Shown here: positions 6,218 through 7,647 of the stretch, piece after piece
How the letters are laid out: each line of letters begins with the position of its first letter
Position numbering within the stretch: the first letter of the stretch is position 1
Assembly (NCBI GenBank): GCA_027347545.1
Contig: DAIEQT010000036.1
Location: forward strand, 1 to 7,647
Origin: Ignavibacteria bacterium
Lineage (GTDB): Bacteria; Bacteroidota; Ignavibacteria; Ignavibacteriales; Melioribacteraceae
Direction: 5' to 3'
Length of the DNA: 7,647 nucleotides
The notes under the pieces: model-generated
What the model was told of the DNA's origin: nothing
What the model saw: the letters and a program-made list of their open reading frames with translations, nothing else
Databases searched by the model: none
Made by a program: the position numbers and the translations under genes

Positions 6218-7647
6218 ATGACAGAGAAAGTGAAGCTCTTTAAGAATATTTTGGTTCACCCGAAAAGCCTTCTTCTCATCTTGCTTGTAACAGCTATCAT
6301 TGTAGCTGCATCAGTCACTATTGAACTGAATCAGAGTAAAAGTGAAATGCTTGAGTTGATGGAAAAGCAAGGACATTCACTTCTCGAAACACTCCTTACA
6401 TCTTCTCAACATGCGCTGCTTTCCTACAATAAAATTGAAGCCGAAGTTAAGCAGAGACTTCTTAGTAACGCAGTTATGATAAAACTGCTTTACGAAAAAA
6501 GAATGGTTAGCGATGATTTGTTAAGCAAGATTGCTAACGACAATAAAATCTTCCGGATTAATATTTTTGATAAGAGCGGCAGAAAACGTTTCAGCAGCAA
6601 TAAAGAAATTCACATCGGTTTAACACCGCAAAATAGCCCGATGGATTATTTGGCACCAATTTTTGAAGGTGATGAGGATACAATAATTATCGGGATGAAA
6701 CGGGCAAGATTTCTTGATGAACAACGATATGCTTTAGCTGTTTCTGCAAATGATAGAAGCGCAATTGTACTCAACATCAACGCCGAAGAGCTGCTTAATT
6801 TCCGTCAACAAGTTGGTTTTGGTATCCTTCTTAGAAATGTAACAGAGAACAAGCAGATTGTTTATGCCGCGCTTCAAGATGAAAAAGGAATTATTGCCGG
6901 CTCGGGCAACATCAGCAATTTAGAAAGCATTGATTCATCCGCGTTGTTAAAAGAAATTGTTGCTAAGAATAATTACAGATGGCGGATCGCGGAACATTCA
7001 AGCGTAAAAGTTTTTGAACTGCTGCATTCATTCATCTTCGAAGGAAAGGTAATCGGGATTTTCCGCTTGGGTTTATCTTTAGAACCGTTGGATAAGATAA
7101 ACGATAGATTAACCCGCCGTCTAATTTTTCTCGGAATTATTTTCTTAGTATTTGGCTTTATAACTCTTTCGATGATTTTCATTCGCCAGAATTTTGATTT
7201 GCTCTCAAAAAAATTCAAAGTGATCGAATCATACTCCTCCCAAATAATTGAAAACGTGAGTGACGGAATTATTGTTTTAGATAAGCAAAGGAAAGTTAAA
7301 TCAATAAACAGTTCGGCTGAAAAACTTCTTAACGTTGCAGGCAAAGAAATTGGCGGCGCAGATTTTAAAATATTATTTACCGGCAGCGGATGTGAATTTT
7401 TGCTCGATGATGAATCTACTATTGCCGATGTTGAATGTATAATTGCCGGGAGAAAAAGAATTCTGCTGATTTCTAAAAGTGTTTTTACGGATGAGAATCA
7501 TGATGATAATATGATTCTTGTAATTAGAGATTTGACAGAACAGAAAAGACTGGAAGAACAAATTATACGCGGAGAGCGGTTAACAGCTATGGGCGAGCTT
7601 GCTTCATCAGTTGCTCACGAAATTCGAAATCCGCTTAATTCGATTGG
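6218..7647 (+). CDS. Membrane-bound sensor histidine kinase (Cache-like sensor, PAS, HisKA), 3' part missing
   Basis: Open from ATG at 6218 to the window end, 476 codons so far. The order is: cytoplasmic start; TM1 (about 18-37); a large periplasmic sensor (about 38-300) whose IFRINIFDKSGRKRF and YAALQDEKGIIAGSGN segments resemble Cache/PAS-like strands; TM2 (about 301-322); a cytoplasmic PAS domain (about 335-440, with NVSDGIIVLDKQRKVKSIN and ending ILVIRDLTEQKR); then HisKA with LTAMGELASSVAHEIRNPLNSI (455-476). His467 is the phospho-acceptor. The ATP-binding domain should follow beyond the window. The H-box style resembles NtrB/ZraS-type kinases, which often pair with NtrC-type sigma-54 activators, so a response regulator gene just downstream is expected but unseen. 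The signal is unknown. The ribosome binding site is weak (GAGTGAG). No terminator separates it from the barrel gene, so co-transcription is possible. Confidence 0.95.
   Translation, partial: MTEKVKLFKNILVHPKSLLLILLVTAIIVAASVTIELNQSKSEMLELMEKQGHSLLETLLTSSQHALLSYNKIEAEVKQRLLSNAVMIKLLYEKRMVSDDLLSKIANDNKIFRINIFDKSGRKRFSSNKEIHIGLTPQNSPMDYLAPIFEGDEDTIIIGMKRARFLDEQRYALAVSANDRSAIVLNINAEELLNFRQQVGFGILLRNVTENKQIVYAALQDEKGIIAGSGNISNLESIDSSALLKEIVAKNNYRWRIAEHSSVKVFELLHSFIFEGKVIGIFRLGLSLEPLDKINDRLTRRLIFLGIIFLVFGFITLSMIFIRQNFDLLSKKFKVIESYSSQIIENVSDGIIVLDKQRKVKSINSSAEKLLNVAGKEIGGADFKILFTGSGCEFLLDDESTIADVECIIAGRKRILLISKSVFTDENHDDNMILVIRDLTEQKRLEEQIIRGERLTAMGELASSVAHEIRNPLNSI

Noticed and set aside
6973..7561. 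Minus-strand frames at 6973-7344 and 7373-7561
   Set aside because: They are antisense to the TM2, PAS and HisKA-coding part of the histidine kinase, whose motifs are unmistakable.
1..7647. CRISPR array, tRNA, rRNA, insertion sequence or phage genes
   Set aside because: No regularly spaced repeats, cloverleaf, transposase motif or terminal inverted repeats were seen on either strand.

Overview
The window is AT-rich and looks like a chromosomal piece from a Gram-negative bacterium of the FCB group (Bacteroidota, Chlorobi or Ignavibacteria-like). This is inferred from an exported beta-barrel protein, a small secreted protein with DxNGDG calcium loops, a Cache/PAS histidine kinase and general codon character. 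It is not proven by any marker gene.

Left half (1-3627, minus strand). Three tightly packed genes are read from right to left. First is an octopine/nopaline (opine) dehydrogenase-family protein. Second is a single-chain cobalamin protein that joins an N-terminal B12-binding domain to a glutamate-mutase-E-like TIM barrel. Third is an asparagine-synthetase-type ATP-dependent amide ligase that runs off the left edge. Gaps of 17 and 1 bases, with good Shine-Dalgarno sites, indicate one operon. Each protein departs from its textbook relative. The ligase lacks the glutaminase nucleophile (Ala instead of Cys after Met1) and has a much shortened glutaminase domain. The B12 domain has Cys where the canonical DxHxxG motif has Asp. 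Rearrangement of an amino acid skeleton, reductive N-alkylation to an opine, and ATP-driven amide formation could together make an unknown amino-acid-derived metabolite. That is the most interesting part of the window, and the proposed pathway is inference.

Middle (3628-4503). This part is poor in genes. It has one plausible small exported hypothetical protein on the minus strand (3805-4158), a short open frame just upstream of the opine dehydrogenase, and an intergenic stretch with small inverted repeats before the plus-strand genes.

Right half (4504-7647, plus strand). A small secreted protein with three Asp-rich calcium-binding-type loops is closed by a strong intrinsic terminator. It is followed by an outer-membrane beta-barrel-like protein and then by a membrane histidine kinase (two transmembrane segments, large periplasmic sensor, PAS, HisKA). 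The kinase is cut by the window end just after its phospho-acceptor His. These three look like an envelope and sensing neighbourhood, divergent from the metabolic operon and probably unrelated to it.
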